From: Roseovarius salinarum
Lineage (GTDB): Bacteria > Pseudomonadota > Alphaproteobacteria > Rhodobacterales > Rhodobacteraceae
NCBI RefSeq assembly: GCF_002834145.1
Contig: NZ_PHNT01000007.1
Coordinates: forward strand, 62,001-126,000
Direction of reading: 5' to 3'
Length of the DNA stretch: 64,000 nt
The notes under the pieces are model-generated. The model searched no databases. It was not told the DNA's origin and saw nothing but the letters and a program-made list of their open reading frames with translations. A program made the position numbers and the translations under genes. Below, one piece after another: positions 9,070 through 16,295 of this stretch (position 1 is its first letter; every line of letters begins with the position of its first letter).

Positions 9070-9496
9070 CGTCGATCCGCCTGTGAAGAAAAGGGGGCGG
9101 GCACACGGCAGCGGCGCCAGAAACGGGAGGTTGCGGGTCGGCGCCGGGGAGTGAAGACCACGATTCGTCCGCGCACTCAAGCACGGGCCGGCTCCTCGAC
9201 AACATCTTCATCGAGTTGCAGTGGCGGAGCCCGGAGTGCGCATGCATATGCCTGCACGCTCGGGCGACCGGATCAAAAGAGACGGCGGGCATCGCCAAGG
9301 GCACCGACGACGACATTCCGGTCCTCTTGAGCCGTCTCCCAGCGAACCAGCGCGTGATCGACAAGTCCGCGGCAGAATTCGCCACTGGAAAGCCGCCCAT
9401 TGAGGCGGTTCACCCGTGAGAAAGCCGTGTGAGGGGCTCTCCCGCTTCTTCGGGCTTCCCTCCGGAAAACCAGCAGCTCATGAGGCGCTTGAGAAA
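9070..9496. other. Intergenic region left of the integrated element
   Basis: 427 bp between the ATPase start and the left attachment repeat. Short frames exist on both strands (for example 9216-9419 plus) but they lack a recognisable domain. On the minus strand this is the DNA that originally followed the tRNA-Ser gene before integration. A small CCCG/CGGG hairpin near 9440 could have served as that gene's terminator. No gene is supported. Confidence 0.4.
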
Positions 9497-9556
9497 TGGC
9501 GGAGACGATGGGATTCGAACCCACGAGACCCTTTCGGGCCTACTCCCTTAGCAGGG
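9497..9556. repeat. Left attachment-site copy (displaced tRNA-Ser 3' portion)
   Basis: These 60 bp are identical to 19069-19128 and correspond, on the minus strand, to the tRNA-Ser anticodon-arm-to-CCA segment. The left copy lacks the tRNA 5' portion: after 9556 the sequence diverges from the tRNA. It is therefore the displaced chromosomal end, and the functional tRNA is rebuilt at the right end. Confidence 0.93.
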
Positions 9557-9572
9557 CGGTTTCTTTCCTAGA

Positions 9573-9694
9573 TATGGCGCAGTTAGGCGCAAACGCCTTT
9601 ACGCTATCCCCTTGATTCCCTATGTTTTGGCTCAGTTCGGCGCAGACGGGCACCCACTAGACCTAGAGCGCCATTTTGAACCACGGTTGAACCA
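9573..9694. promoter_or_regulatory. Short repeats between the left att site and the integrase start
   Basis: Two imperfect copies of a CAGTTmGGCG motif lie at 9580-9589 and 9633-9642, and a third is at 11570-11579 before the AlpA-like gene. Nearer the integrase are two TTGAACCA boxes (9676-9683, 9687-9694) with an 11-bp period; the last base of the second box is the A of the integrase ATG. The same box pair occurs at the right end (18994-19012). These look like arm-type integrase or AlpA-binding sites and may also control integrase expression. The motifs are visible; the function is inferred. Confidence 0.5.
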
Positions 9695-10812
9695 TGCCCG
9701 ATCTGAGCAACAAGACCGCCCGCCGCAAGCTGAAGCCGCGCAGTTCCGCCTATACGCAGAAGCTGGCCGAGGGCCGCGCCCTGGGCTACCGCAAGCGCAC
9801 CGCCGGCGCGCCGGGCCGTTGGCTCCTGCGCACTGCCGAGGATGAAGGCGGCTACGCCTTCGAGGTGCTCGGCGCGGCCGACGATCATGCCGAGGCCGAC
9901 GGCCGCGAGGTGCTGTCCTATACGCAGGCGCTGGCCGCCGCGCTGGGCAAGCAGACGGCAGACCCGACGAAGATCACTGTCGCGCAGGCGCTGGACGAAT
10001 GGGCGCGCGCCAAGGTGGCGACGGCTTCGACCGAGAAGCGCAAGGCCGACATCGAGAGCACGGCCCGCCGGATCGCCGCCGCCTTCAAGCGCAAGACGCT
10101 CAAGACGATCACGGCGCGCGACATTGCGCGGTGGATGGACGGCTACATCGTGGAGGGCAAAGACCCGCGCGCCCGCCGTGCGACCGCAAACCGCGACCTC
10201 GCCACGCTCAAGGCCGCGCTGACCCGCGCCGCGAACGCCTACGACTACACCGGGCCGCGCGCATGGGAGGCCGCCAAGAAGTTCGCCAAGGCCGAGAGCT
10301 TCGGCGCCCGCATGGTGATCCTGACGCTCGAGCAGGAGGCGCAGTTGATCGCCGCCGCCCGCTCTGACTTCGCGGACGTGCTGACTGCATTGCAGATGAC
10401 CGGCGCGCGCTATGGCGAGATACGCCACGCCACGGCGGGCGATCTTCAAGGCAACCGCCTCACGCTGGAAGGCAAGACCGGGCGGCGCACGATCGCCCTG
10501 TCGCCTGACAAGGCCGCATGGTTCGCTGAGCGCGCCAAGGGCCGCCCGAAGGGCGCGCCGCTGCTGATCCGCCACGACGGCACCGGCTGGCCGGACGGCG
10601 GGCAGATGAAGCCCATGCGCGCGGCCGTCGCCGCCGCAGGACTGCCGGAGACCGTGACGACCTACGCCCTGCGGCATGGCTTCATATCGCGGGCTCTGTC
10701 GGCCGGCGTGCCGATCGCCGCGGTGGCGCAGCACGTCGGCAGTTCGCCCGAGATGATCGCGGCGAGCTACGCGAAGTTCACGCCGACGCAGATGCAGGAG
10801 TGGTTCGCGTGA
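9694..10812 (+). CDS. int: Tyrosine recombinase (phage integrase)
   Basis: A 372-residue site-specific recombinase that should integrate and excise the element at tRNA-Ser. An N-terminal arm-binding-like region (residues 1-95) precedes a SAM-like core-binding domain (about 95-200). The catalytic residues are R239 in TGARYGEI, Y324-R327-H328 in YALRHGF (Tyr replaces the usual first His), H347 and the nucleophile Y359. The gene starts 137 bp inside the left att copy, in the usual position for an integrase. Its ATG overlaps a TTGAACCA box, suggesting autoregulation. The next gene overlaps its stop. Confidence 0.93.
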   Translation: MPDLSNKTARRKLKPRSSAYTQKLAEGRALGYRKRTAGAPGRWLLRTAEDEGGYAFEVLGAADDHAEADGREVLSYTQALAAALGKQTADPTKITVAQALDEWARAKVATASTEKRKADIESTARRIAAAFKRKTLKTITARDIARWMDGYIVEGKDPRARRATANRDLATLKAALTRAANAYDYTGPRAWEAAKKFAKAESFGARMVILTLEQEAQLIAAARSDFADVLTALQMTGARYGEIRHATAGDLQGNRLTLEGKTGRRTIALSPDKAAWFAERAKGRPKGAPLLIRHDGTGWPDGGQMKPMRAAVAAAGLPETVTTYALRHGFISRALSAGVPIAAVAQHVGSSPEMIAASYAKFTPTQMQEWFA

Positions 10813-11543
10813 CGGAGGGGCGCAAAACGCACTACCAGATTTTTTGCATGATCTGCGATGAATGCGGCATCGAGTATCGTGGGCCGGATACGCCCGAACG
10901 GCTTCCTCGAAACTACAACCTGACGCGGGAGGCCTACCAACGTCTCAATGGGTGGATTGCCAAGATGCACGGGGCCGCCTCCGTTTGGGAGCGGCCGGGA
11001 GAGATCGAAACTCAGCTAGAGGACGCCCGAAAGAAACTGGCCGCCGCGATCGAGGCCATCGAAAAGCTAGATAACTACGCGAGGGTTCAGGCGCGACGCG
11101 AGGCTCTAAAGGAGCGGGATGCAGAGTTTGAGAGGCAACTTGCGGCAATCGCCGAGAGTGGAGCGCCGCGAGACGAACAGTTAGAGCGCATGAACAGGGT
11201 AATAGAGGCGTTCCAGACCGTCCCGCGAGAGGAGTGGATTGACTACGCCGCAATCGCCCAGATCAAGGCGCTGAGTGCGGCGTTGACCCGCCCGATCGAG
11301 CAGGCAATTCCTATGGTGCAGGAAGGCCGAGGGCGCCCGCGCAATCTGCGCGCATATGCGGTGGCCGAACATGCCTACGTGATTTTCGAGGAACTGACCG
11401 GGCAGAAACCGACCTTCTGGAACGCCAAGGAGACAACACCCTTCGGCCGGATAGTGCAACAACTGTTCAACGTCTATGGCATCAAGAGCAACGTCCGGAA
11501 GCCCATCGAGGCGGCTATGCACAAATTCAGTTCCGAGACCTGA
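10809..11543 (+). CDS. Unknown protein with N-terminal CxxC and central coiled coil
   Basis: A 244-residue protein of unknown function. GTG 10809 overlaps the integrase stop (GTGA) and has an AGGAG site at 10796-10800, so it is preferred to GTG 10800. The N-terminus has CMICDECGIEYRG, a possible zinc knuckle. Residues about 55-130 are rich in Glu/Lys/Arg/Ala and look coiled-coil, and the C-terminal third (GRPRNLRAYAVAEHAYVIFEELTG, then GRIVQQLFNVYGIKS) looks globular. It is visibly less GC-rich than its neighbours, which suggests a separate origin. Coupling to the integrase suggests a role in recombination control or host interaction, but no family is recognised. Confidence 0.7.
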   Translation: MTEGRKTHYQIFCMICDECGIEYRGPDTPERLPRNYNLTREAYQRLNGWIAKMHGAASVWERPGEIETQLEDARKKLAAAIEAIEKLDNYARVQARREALKERDAEFERQLAAIAESGAPRDEQLERMNRVIEAFQTVPREEWIDYAAIAQIKALSAALTRPIEQAIPMVQEGRGRPRNLRAYAVAEHAYVIFEELTGQKPTFWNAKETTPFGRIVQQLFNVYGIKSNVRKPIEAAMHKFSSET

Positions 11544-11615
11544 TTTTAGGCATTTAGCCATGCTAGGGGCAGTTAGGCGAGATTGAACGCACCTTCACAA
11601 CGAAAGGGCGTTCAA

Positions 11616-11858
11616 ATGGACACGAACCACACGCAGACCGCCGCAGGGCCGATCCCGCGCCTGCAACTCAGCCTGGCCGACGCCGCCGAGGCGCTGAACA
11701 TCCCGCAATCGACGCTCGAGCTTGAATGCCGACGCGGGCGCGGGCCGAAGTTCTACATCGTCGGCCGCCGGAAATACACGACCGTCGAACTGATCCGCGA
11801 ATGGCAGGCGCAGAAGATCGCCGAAGCCGAGGCCGAGGCGCGCGAGGTGGCGGCATGA
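11616..11858 (+). CDS. AlpA-like small helix-turn-helix protein (excisionase/activator candidate)
   Basis: An 80-residue protein with a MerR/AlpA-type winged helix: LSLADAAEALNIPQSTLELECRRGRGPKFYIVGRRKYTTVELIREWQAQK. Such proteins act as excisionases or as activators of satellite genes (AlpA family). ATG 11616 is preferred over TTG 11583. A copy of the CAGTTAGGCG motif lies about 40 bp upstream. The stop overlaps the next ATG. Position between integrase and replication genes is the usual place for a satellite's master regulator. Confidence 0.75.
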   Translation: MDTNHTQTAAGPIPRLQLSLADAAEALNIPQSTLELECRRGRGPKFYIVGRRKYTTVELIREWQAQKIAEAEAEAREVAA

Positions 11859-12109
11859 GCTTCCTCGAGGAACTTTCATACGACCTGATCCGCCTGCAAG
11901 GGCTGATCTGCGCGCTCGATGTGGTCGCGGATGCCGCGTCCATCACCCCGGATGGCGTCGAAGCCCCGCCGCACGTCAAGCGCGCGCGCGAATCGGAGCC
12001 GGTGCTGATCGAGACGATCGAACAGCACGGCGAGGCGCTGATTCAGAAGGTGGGGCGCGCGGCGCTTGAGGAGAACAGGGCCGCACGCGGCCGGGAGGGC
12101 GCGCAATGA
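11855..12109 (+). CDS. Small hypothetical protein
   Basis: An 84-residue protein starting MSFLEELSYDLIRLQGLI at ATG 11855, which overlaps the stop of the AlpA-like gene; its own stop overlaps the next ATG at 12106. The first half looks helical and the C-terminus is rich in Arg and Ala. No domain is recognised. The coupling on both sides supports it as a real gene. Confidence 0.65.
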   Translation: MSFLEELSYDLIRLQGLICALDVVADAASITPDGVEAPPHVKRARESEPVLIETIEQHGEALIQKVGRAALEENRAARGREGAQ

Positions 12110-12432
12110 CCGGCCGTCGCATCCAATGGCATCGCGGCATGGGCAAGCTGCCGGAAGGCGCTGCCTACGTCGGCCGGCCGAGCCGCTACGGCAACCCGTT
12201 CAAGGTCGGCGCGCCGCACCCGGACGATGGCGCGCCTATGAGCCGCGCCGACGCGGTGGCGCTTTTTCGGCTCTGGCTCACCCAGCCCGAGCAAGCCGAG
12301 TTGCGCGACCGCGCCCGGCGCGAACTGGCGGGCCGTGACTTGGCTTGCGCCTGTCCGCTCGACGGCGGGCCTTGCCACGCCGACGCGCTGCTCGCGCTGG
12401 TGAACGGGGCTACCGAGACCGCCAACGAATGA
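12106..12432 (+). CDS. DUF4326 domain protein
   Basis: A 108-residue protein with the full DUF4326 pattern: AYVGRPSRYGNPFKVG near residue 20, DAVALFRLWLT in the middle and LACACPLDGGPCHADALLALV near the end, where the spaced Cys and His residues may bind metal. DUF4326 proteins are common cargo of phages and mobile elements; their biochemical function is not known to me. Start and stop are coupled to neighbours on the left, and a hairpin begins at its stop codon, so it probably ends the first transcriptional block. Confidence 0.85.
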   Translation: MTGRRIQWHRGMGKLPEGAAYVGRPSRYGNPFKVGAPHPDDGAPMSRADAVALFRLWLTQPEQAELRDRARRELAGRDLACACPLDGGPCHADALLALVNGATETANE

Positions 12433-12552
12433 AGCCCGCACCGAGGGACGCGGCACGGGCTTCGAGACCTTGGGGAGCTTGGCGGCTTCGTGAGGTAATA
12501 TAGCACCGCCGCGCCCCTCGGGCAACGAAAACCCGAGTGAGGCACGGAGCCT
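12431..12552 (+). promoter_or_regulatory. Hairpins and possible promoter before the replication genes
   Basis: An 8-bp perfect inverted repeat (GAAGCCCG at 12431-12438, CGGGCTTC at 12456-12463) begins at the DUF4326 stop. A second hairpin (CTCGGG 12517-12522, CCCGAG 12532-12537) lies just before the next gene. TAATAT at 12496-12501 is -10-like, with TTGGGG 20 bp upstream. Neither hairpin has a T tract. The region separates the control genes from the replication genes and probably holds a terminator or attenuator and a promoter. Confidence 0.4.
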
Positions 12553-12996
12553 ATGAGACACATCACACGAGCGCAGCGCCGGCAACTGCGGCGCAACGCC
12601 GATACCGTCGCGCCGCTGCTGGCGCGCACGACCCTGCACCGCGTGGCCGACGGGCGGCTCGAACTCACGACCGATCCGATCGCGCTGGCCGCGCTCGAAC
12701 GCGGCTTCCGCGCCATGCTGCGCGGCAACTGCCGGCCGATCGTGCAGGAACTCACGCCCGAGGAAGGCGCGCGGCTGCGCGATCCGGGCAGCCTGCCGCC
12801 GCCGCCTCTGCCGGGCTTGCGGCACTGGGGCGCCTTCGGGGTGGACGTGGCCGGCTGCGGCACCTTCTCGACAACCTGGACGGTAATTCAGGGCCTGCCG
12901 GAGACCGAGGTGCGCGCCGAGGCCGAGCGGATAGTGCTCGAGCATCTGGCGAAGGCCGCGAACGTCGCGGGCCTGCCGATGGAGGCCGCGAAATGA
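12553..12996 (+). CDS. Hypothetical satellite protein
   Basis: A 147-residue protein with an Arg-rich N-terminus (MRHITRAQRRQLRRNA), a middle part ending in a proline run (LPPPPLPGLRHWG), and a helical C-terminus. No family is recognised. Its stop overlaps the start of a 31-residue frame at 12993, which in turn overlaps the primase start, so the three are expected to be co-translated. Confidence 0.6.
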   Translation: MRHITRAQRRQLRRNADTVAPLLARTTLHRVADGRLELTTDPIALAALERGFRAMLRGNCRPIVQELTPEEGARLRDPGSLPPPPLPGLRHWGAFGVDVAGCGTFSTTWTVIQGLPETEVRAEAERIVLEHLAKAANVAGLPMEAAK

Positions 12997-13088
12997 GACA
13001 GCTTCAAATCAGCTTCGTGATGCGCGCGCACGGGCTGACCGAGGCGCAGGCGCAGGCAATCGCAAACCTGATCTGGGGGATGGCATGA
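12993..13088 (+). CDS. 31-residue coupled small ORF before the primase
   Basis: It begins at ATG 12993 (overlapping the previous stop) and ends at TGA 13086-13088 (overlapping the primase ATG 13085). The peptide starts MRQLQISFVMRAHGLTEAQA and reads like a short helical peptide rather than random translation. It may simply couple translation of the primase, or be a functional microprotein. It is too short for family assignment. Confidence 0.5.
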   Translation: MRQLQISFVMRAHGLTEAQAQAIANLIWGMA

Positions 13089-15562
13089 ACACGCAAGACA
13101 ATGCCAACCGCGACCTCGCGCTTTCGCTCGCTCGCGCCGGGCTGCCGGTGATCCCTTGCCTCGAGGCCGACGGTCTCGCTTACGACAAGGACGGCAACCC
13201 GAAAAAGGCCAAGGCGCCTTACACGCCGCGAGGCCTTCACAATGCCACCACGGACGCCGAACAGATTGGCGCGTGGTGGACGCAATGGCCGGGCGCTCTT
13301 CCCGGCATTCCGACCGGCGAGGCCAGCGGGCTTTCGGTGATCGACGGCGACATCGACCGCGACACGGGCGAGGCCAAGGGCGAGGAGGAGATCGGCGCCC
13401 TGGGCCTCGACCACCCCGACGCGGTGCCCGTGCGCACGCAATCCGGCGGCGTGCAACTGATCTACCGCCATGCCGAGGGCGCCCGCACATCCTCGAAACA
13501 GGCCGCGCCGCACATCGACACGCGTGGGGCCGGCGGATACATCGTCGCGCCCGGCGCGCGGATGCAGGACGGCGCGCGCTACCGCTACGAGGGCCGCAGT
13601 CTGGCACAGGCGCTCCGCGCCGGCGATCTTCCGCCCTATCCCGTCGAGGCCGTCGAGGCCGCGATCGCCAAGGCCAAGGCCAGCAAGGCCGGCGACGGGG
13701 GCGGCACGGGCGAGCCCATCCGCATCGACACGGGCGAGGATCGCACCGAGGCCACGGATGCCGAGACCATCGAGGTTGTCCGCAAGCTACTTGCCGAGGC
13801 GCCGAACGATCTTGGCCGCGAGGAATGGGTGAAGCTGGCCGTCTCGCTGCGCGCCGCATATGGCGAGACGCTGCGCGACGACTTCATCAACTTCAGCCTG
13901 GGCTACCTCGGCGCCGCGTCCTGCACGCCGGAGGCCGCGCGCCACGTCTGGACCACGGCGAGCGAGGCGAAGGCCGTCACCGGCATCGGATCCGCGCTCT
14001 ACCTGCTGAAACAGGCCGTCGGGCCGGATCGCTTCACGACGATCTGGCGCGCGACCTTCGGCCGGACTCGAGGCGGCAATGCCGGATTCGGAAGATCAGG
14101 AGGATTAGGAGGGGAACACGTCGAGCCGACGCCGCTGATCCGCGAGATGCCGGAGGCGGGGCCGTATCCCGCCGAGGCGCTCGGCGCCCTGCGAGAGCCG
14201 GCCGAGGCGATCGCCACCGCGACCGAGGCACCCGTTGCTATGTGCGCGGCGTCCGTCCTGGCATCGGCGGCGCTCGCGGCGCAGGGGCACCGGGACGCCG
14301 AGACGCTGAACGGCACCGCGCCGGCGAGCCTCTTCTTGTTGACGGTGGCCGAGAGCGGCGAGCGCAAATCGACCGCCGACCGCCTCGCGATGCGTGGCGT
14401 GCGGGACTTCGAGGCCGACCTGCGCACCGACTACGAGATCGAGCGCGACGCGTGGAAGGATGCGCAGGAAGTCCGGAAGGCGGAGCGCGCGAAGATCGTG
14501 GGCGACAAGAAGGCCGACGCCGCGAGCAAGCGCGCGGACCTGGCGGCGCTCGGGCCGGAACCGCCGGCACCGCTGAAGCCGCATATCGTCGCCTCGGCGC
14601 CGACGGTGGAGGGCATCACGAAGCACCTGCCCGAACTGCGGGGCAGCCTCGGCATCATGACCGAGGAAGGCGGCGCGCTGATCGGCGGGCATAGCATGAA
14701 GGCCGAGAACAGGCTGGCGACCTGCGCGAGCCTCTCGGCAATGTGGGATGGCGCGCCGCTCGACCGCTGGCGGGCCGGCGATGGCGTGGAGGTTTACACC
14801 GGGCGGCGCTTCTCGGCGCATATCCTCGTGCAGCCGGTGGCCGCCGAGGCGCTCCTGGCCGATCCGATGGCGAACGGGCAGGGCCTCGTGGCGCGCTTCT
14901 TGACCTGCCGGCCGACCTCGAGGATCGGCGGGCGCCTGCGCATGGAGCGGGACGCGACCGCCGAGGCCGAGATCGCGCGCTTCGCCGCCCGCATCCGGGC
15001 GCTTCTCTCGCGGCCGTTGCCGGTGGCCGACGGCACCCGGAACGAACTCGCGCCGCCGATCCTGCCTCTCTCGAGCGAGGCGCGCGCGGTGCTGACGGAC
15101 TTCGCCCGCGAGGTGGAGAGCGCGCAGGCGCCGGGCGGACCTTTCGAGGATGCGCGGGCCTTCGCCTCGAAAACGGCCGAGCACGCCGCCCGCATCGCGG
15201 CGGTGCTGACGATCTTCGCGGACCCGGACGCCGCCGAGGTGACGGGCGAGACGATGGCCGGCGCAACGGCGATCGCCACCTTCTACGCGAACGAAGCCGC
15301 CCGCCTTGCCGACGCGGCCGTGATCCCGCCCGAGGTGGCCGAGGCCGAGCGGATGCGCAAATGGCTCCTGACCTCGTGGGGCGAGCTTTTCATATCCGCC
15401 GGCATCGCCGCGCAATTCGGGCCGTTCAAGCTGACCGACAAGGCACGGAAGGCGCTGCGGCGGCTTCAGGACCACGGCTGGCTGATCGAGGCCGACGGCG
15501 CCGAGGTGAGAGGCAAGGCGCGCAAGGAGGCGTGGCGCATCGTGCGGGAGGCGGCGCAATGA
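13085..15562 (+). CDS. Bifunctional primase-polymerase/DUF3987 replication protein
   Basis: An 825-residue replication protein. Residues 1-180 are a prim-pol domain with the acidic motif VIDGDID (85-91) and HIDTRGAGGYIVAPGA (143-158). After a primase C-terminal-like region (ETIEVVRKLLAEAPNDLGREEW, about 220) and a Gly-rich linker (about 332-342), a DUF3987 domain follows with a Walker-A-like ESGERKST (about residue 420) and the conserved IMTEEGGALIGGH. DUF3987 proteins are thought to act as helicase-like replication factors in phages and satellites. Three degenerate 9-bp iterons lie inside the linker codons. Functionally this is the likely equivalent of P4 alpha protein, though by a different fold combination. 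Confidence 0.87.
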   Translation: MNTQDNANRDLALSLARAGLPVIPCLEADGLAYDKDGNPKKAKAPYTPRGLHNATTDAEQIGAWWTQWPGALPGIPTGEASGLSVIDGDIDRDTGEAKGEEEIGALGLDHPDAVPVRTQSGGVQLIYRHAEGARTSSKQAAPHIDTRGAGGYIVAPGARMQDGARYRYEGRSLAQALRAGDLPPYPVEAVEAAIAKAKASKAGDGGGTGEPIRIDTGEDRTEATDAETIEVVRKLLAEAPNDLGREEWVKLAVSLRAAYGETLRDDFINFSLGYLGAASCTPEAARHVWTTASEAKAVTGIGSALYLLKQAVGPDRFTTIWRATFGRTRGGNAGFGRSGGLGGEHVEPTPLIREMPEAGPYPAEALGALREPAEAIATATEAPVAMCAASVLASAALAAQGHRDAETLNGTAPASLFLLTVAESGERKSTADRLAMRGVRDFEADLRTDYEIERDAWKDAQEVRKAERAKIVGDKKADAASKRADLAALGPEPPAPLKPHIVASAPTVEGITKHLPELRGSLGIMTEEGGALIGGHSMKAENRLATCASLSAMWDGAPLDRWRAGDGVEVYTGRRFSAHILVQPVAAEALLADPMANGQGLVARFLTCRPTSRIGGRLRMERDATAEAEIARFAARIRALLSRPLPVADGTRNELAPPILPLSSEARAVLTDFAREVESAQAPGGPFEDARAFASKTAEHAARIAAVLTIFADPDAAEVTGETMAGATAIATFYANEAARLADAAVIPPEVAEAERMRKWLLTSWGELFISAGIAAQFGPFKLTDKARKALRRLQDHGWLIEADGAEVRGKARKEAWRIVREAAQ
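14084..14110. repeat. Three tandem 9-bp iterons inside the primase gene
   Basis: GGATTCGGA, AGATCAGGA and GGATTAGGA occur head to tail with no spacer. The last is identical to the unit of the larger array at 15621-15693, about 1.5 kb away. They encode part of a Gly-rich linker (GFGRSGGLGG), so a coding explanation is possible, but the shared nucleotide unit suggests a replication-protein binding site. Confidence 0.5.
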
Positions 15563-15948
15563 CCGCCTTTCGCTTCGACGCCGAGGCCGCGCTGAAACGT
15601 GCGCGCGAAGGGCGGCCCCTTCCTAATCTTCCTAATCGTCCTAACCGGGGCGACGCCGACGGGGCAGGATTAGGAGGATTAGGAGGATTAGGACCGGAGC
15701 GCGATCTACCGCACGCATCCGCCCCGGACCTGCGCGCCCGCCTCGACGCCGCCCGCGCCCGCGTCGCGCGCCTCGTGGACGCCGACGGCATCGCCCGCAC
15801 CGACGCCGCGATCGAGGCCGTCTGGGACGAGGCCGAGGCGCTGGCGGCCGTGCGAGAGGCCGAGGGCCCATCTGTCACAAGTTGTGACAGATCGTTTTCG
15901 CTGGCGGCCGTGCGAGAGGCCGAGGGCACCCCGCATCGCAAAGTCTGA
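15559..15948 (+). CDS. Hypothetical protein containing the iteron array
   Basis: A 129-residue protein whose ATG overlaps the primase stop. The N-terminal part carries the iteron-encoded low-complexity segment (NLPNRPNRGDADGAGLGGLGG); the middle is an Ala/Arg/Asp-rich helix. Near the C-terminus a nine-residue unit (LAAVREAEG) is duplicated around a short palindrome-encoded insert. No family is recognised. It may be more important as a carrier of DNA sites than as a protein. Confidence 0.55.
   Translation: MTAFRFDAEAALKRAREGRPLPNLPNRPNRGDADGAGLGGLGGLGPERDLPHASAPDLRARLDAARARVARLVDADGIARTDAAIEAVWDEAEALAAVREAEGPSVTSCDRSFSLAAVREAEGTPHRKV
15621..15693. repeat. 3+3 inverted iteron array, candidate replication origin
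   Basis: Three minus-orientation units (TCCTAATCT, TCCTAATCG, TCCTAACCG; 15621-15647) face three plus-orientation GGATTAGGA units (15667-15693) across a 19-bp GC-rich spacer. The two 27-bp arms match at 23 positions, so a long cruciform or hairpin is possible. Direct 9-bp iterons beside a replication-protein gene are the usual layout of plasmid and satellite origins. Its role as an origin is inferred. Confidence 0.6.
15841..15927. repeat. 27-bp direct repeat flanking a perfect palindrome
   Basis: The 27-bp sequence at 15841-15867 recurs exactly at 15901-15927. Between them (15871-15891) is a palindrome with 10-bp perfect arms, TCTGTCACAA and TTGTGACAGA, around one G. The palindrome is less GC-rich than its surroundings and looks like an operator or a strong hairpin. 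It lies in frame within the 129-residue gene, so it could be an insertion formed with a target duplication. Confidence 0.6.
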
Positions 15949-16028
15949 GAAGCGCCGCGCGGAAATCGGCGGCGTCCCCCGAATTCCTGCGCGTGCAGAA
16001 CTGAGCCAAAAACCGGAGACCGAGACCC

Positions 16029-16295
16029 ATGACCGACGACACACGAGACGACGCCACGCGGATCGCCACGGACGGCATCTGCCGCCTGTTCGCGGAGGCG
16101 CGGCGCGAGGGCATCGAGGACGCCGAGACGGCCGTTGCCGCGATCAACGCCGCGCTCGCGTGTTACGAGGCCACGCACGCCCGCACGGGCGCACGCTACG
16201 CCGCCGAGGCGCGGCAGGCGCTGGCGCGGGCCGAGACGTTGCGGCTGATGGACCTCGACGCCAGGCTGATCGGAGACGCGGCGGGGCGCGCGTGA
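16029..16295 (+). CDS. Small hypothetical satellite protein
   Basis: An 88-residue, mostly helical protein (MTDDTRDDATRIATDGICRL) with many Ala, Glu and Arg residues. Its stop overlaps a GTG start at 16292. There is an 80-bp gap before it without a clear terminator. No domain is recognised. Confidence 0.55.
   Translation: MTDDTRDDATRIATDGICRLFAEARREGIEDAETAVAAINAALACYEATHARTGARYAAEARQALARAETLRLMDLDARLIGDAAGRA

Noticed and set aside
6268-9330. 1020-codon plus-strand frame opposite the P-type ATPase
   Set aside because: The minus strand encodes a complete ATPase with all motifs; the plus-strand frame is an artefact of high GC.
9216-9419. Small plus-strand gene left of the att site
   Set aside because: No ribosome site, no recognisable domain, and the opposite strand is equally open; it looks like chance coding in GC-rich DNA.
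9497-9586. A second tRNA-Ser gene
   Set aside because: Only the 3' 60 bp match the tRNA; the acceptor 5' strand and D arm are missing, so it is the displaced attachment-site copy.
15666-15692. CRISPR-like or microsatellite repeat
   Set aside because: The units are 9 bp, contiguous and mirrored by an inverted set; there are no spacers and no cas genes.
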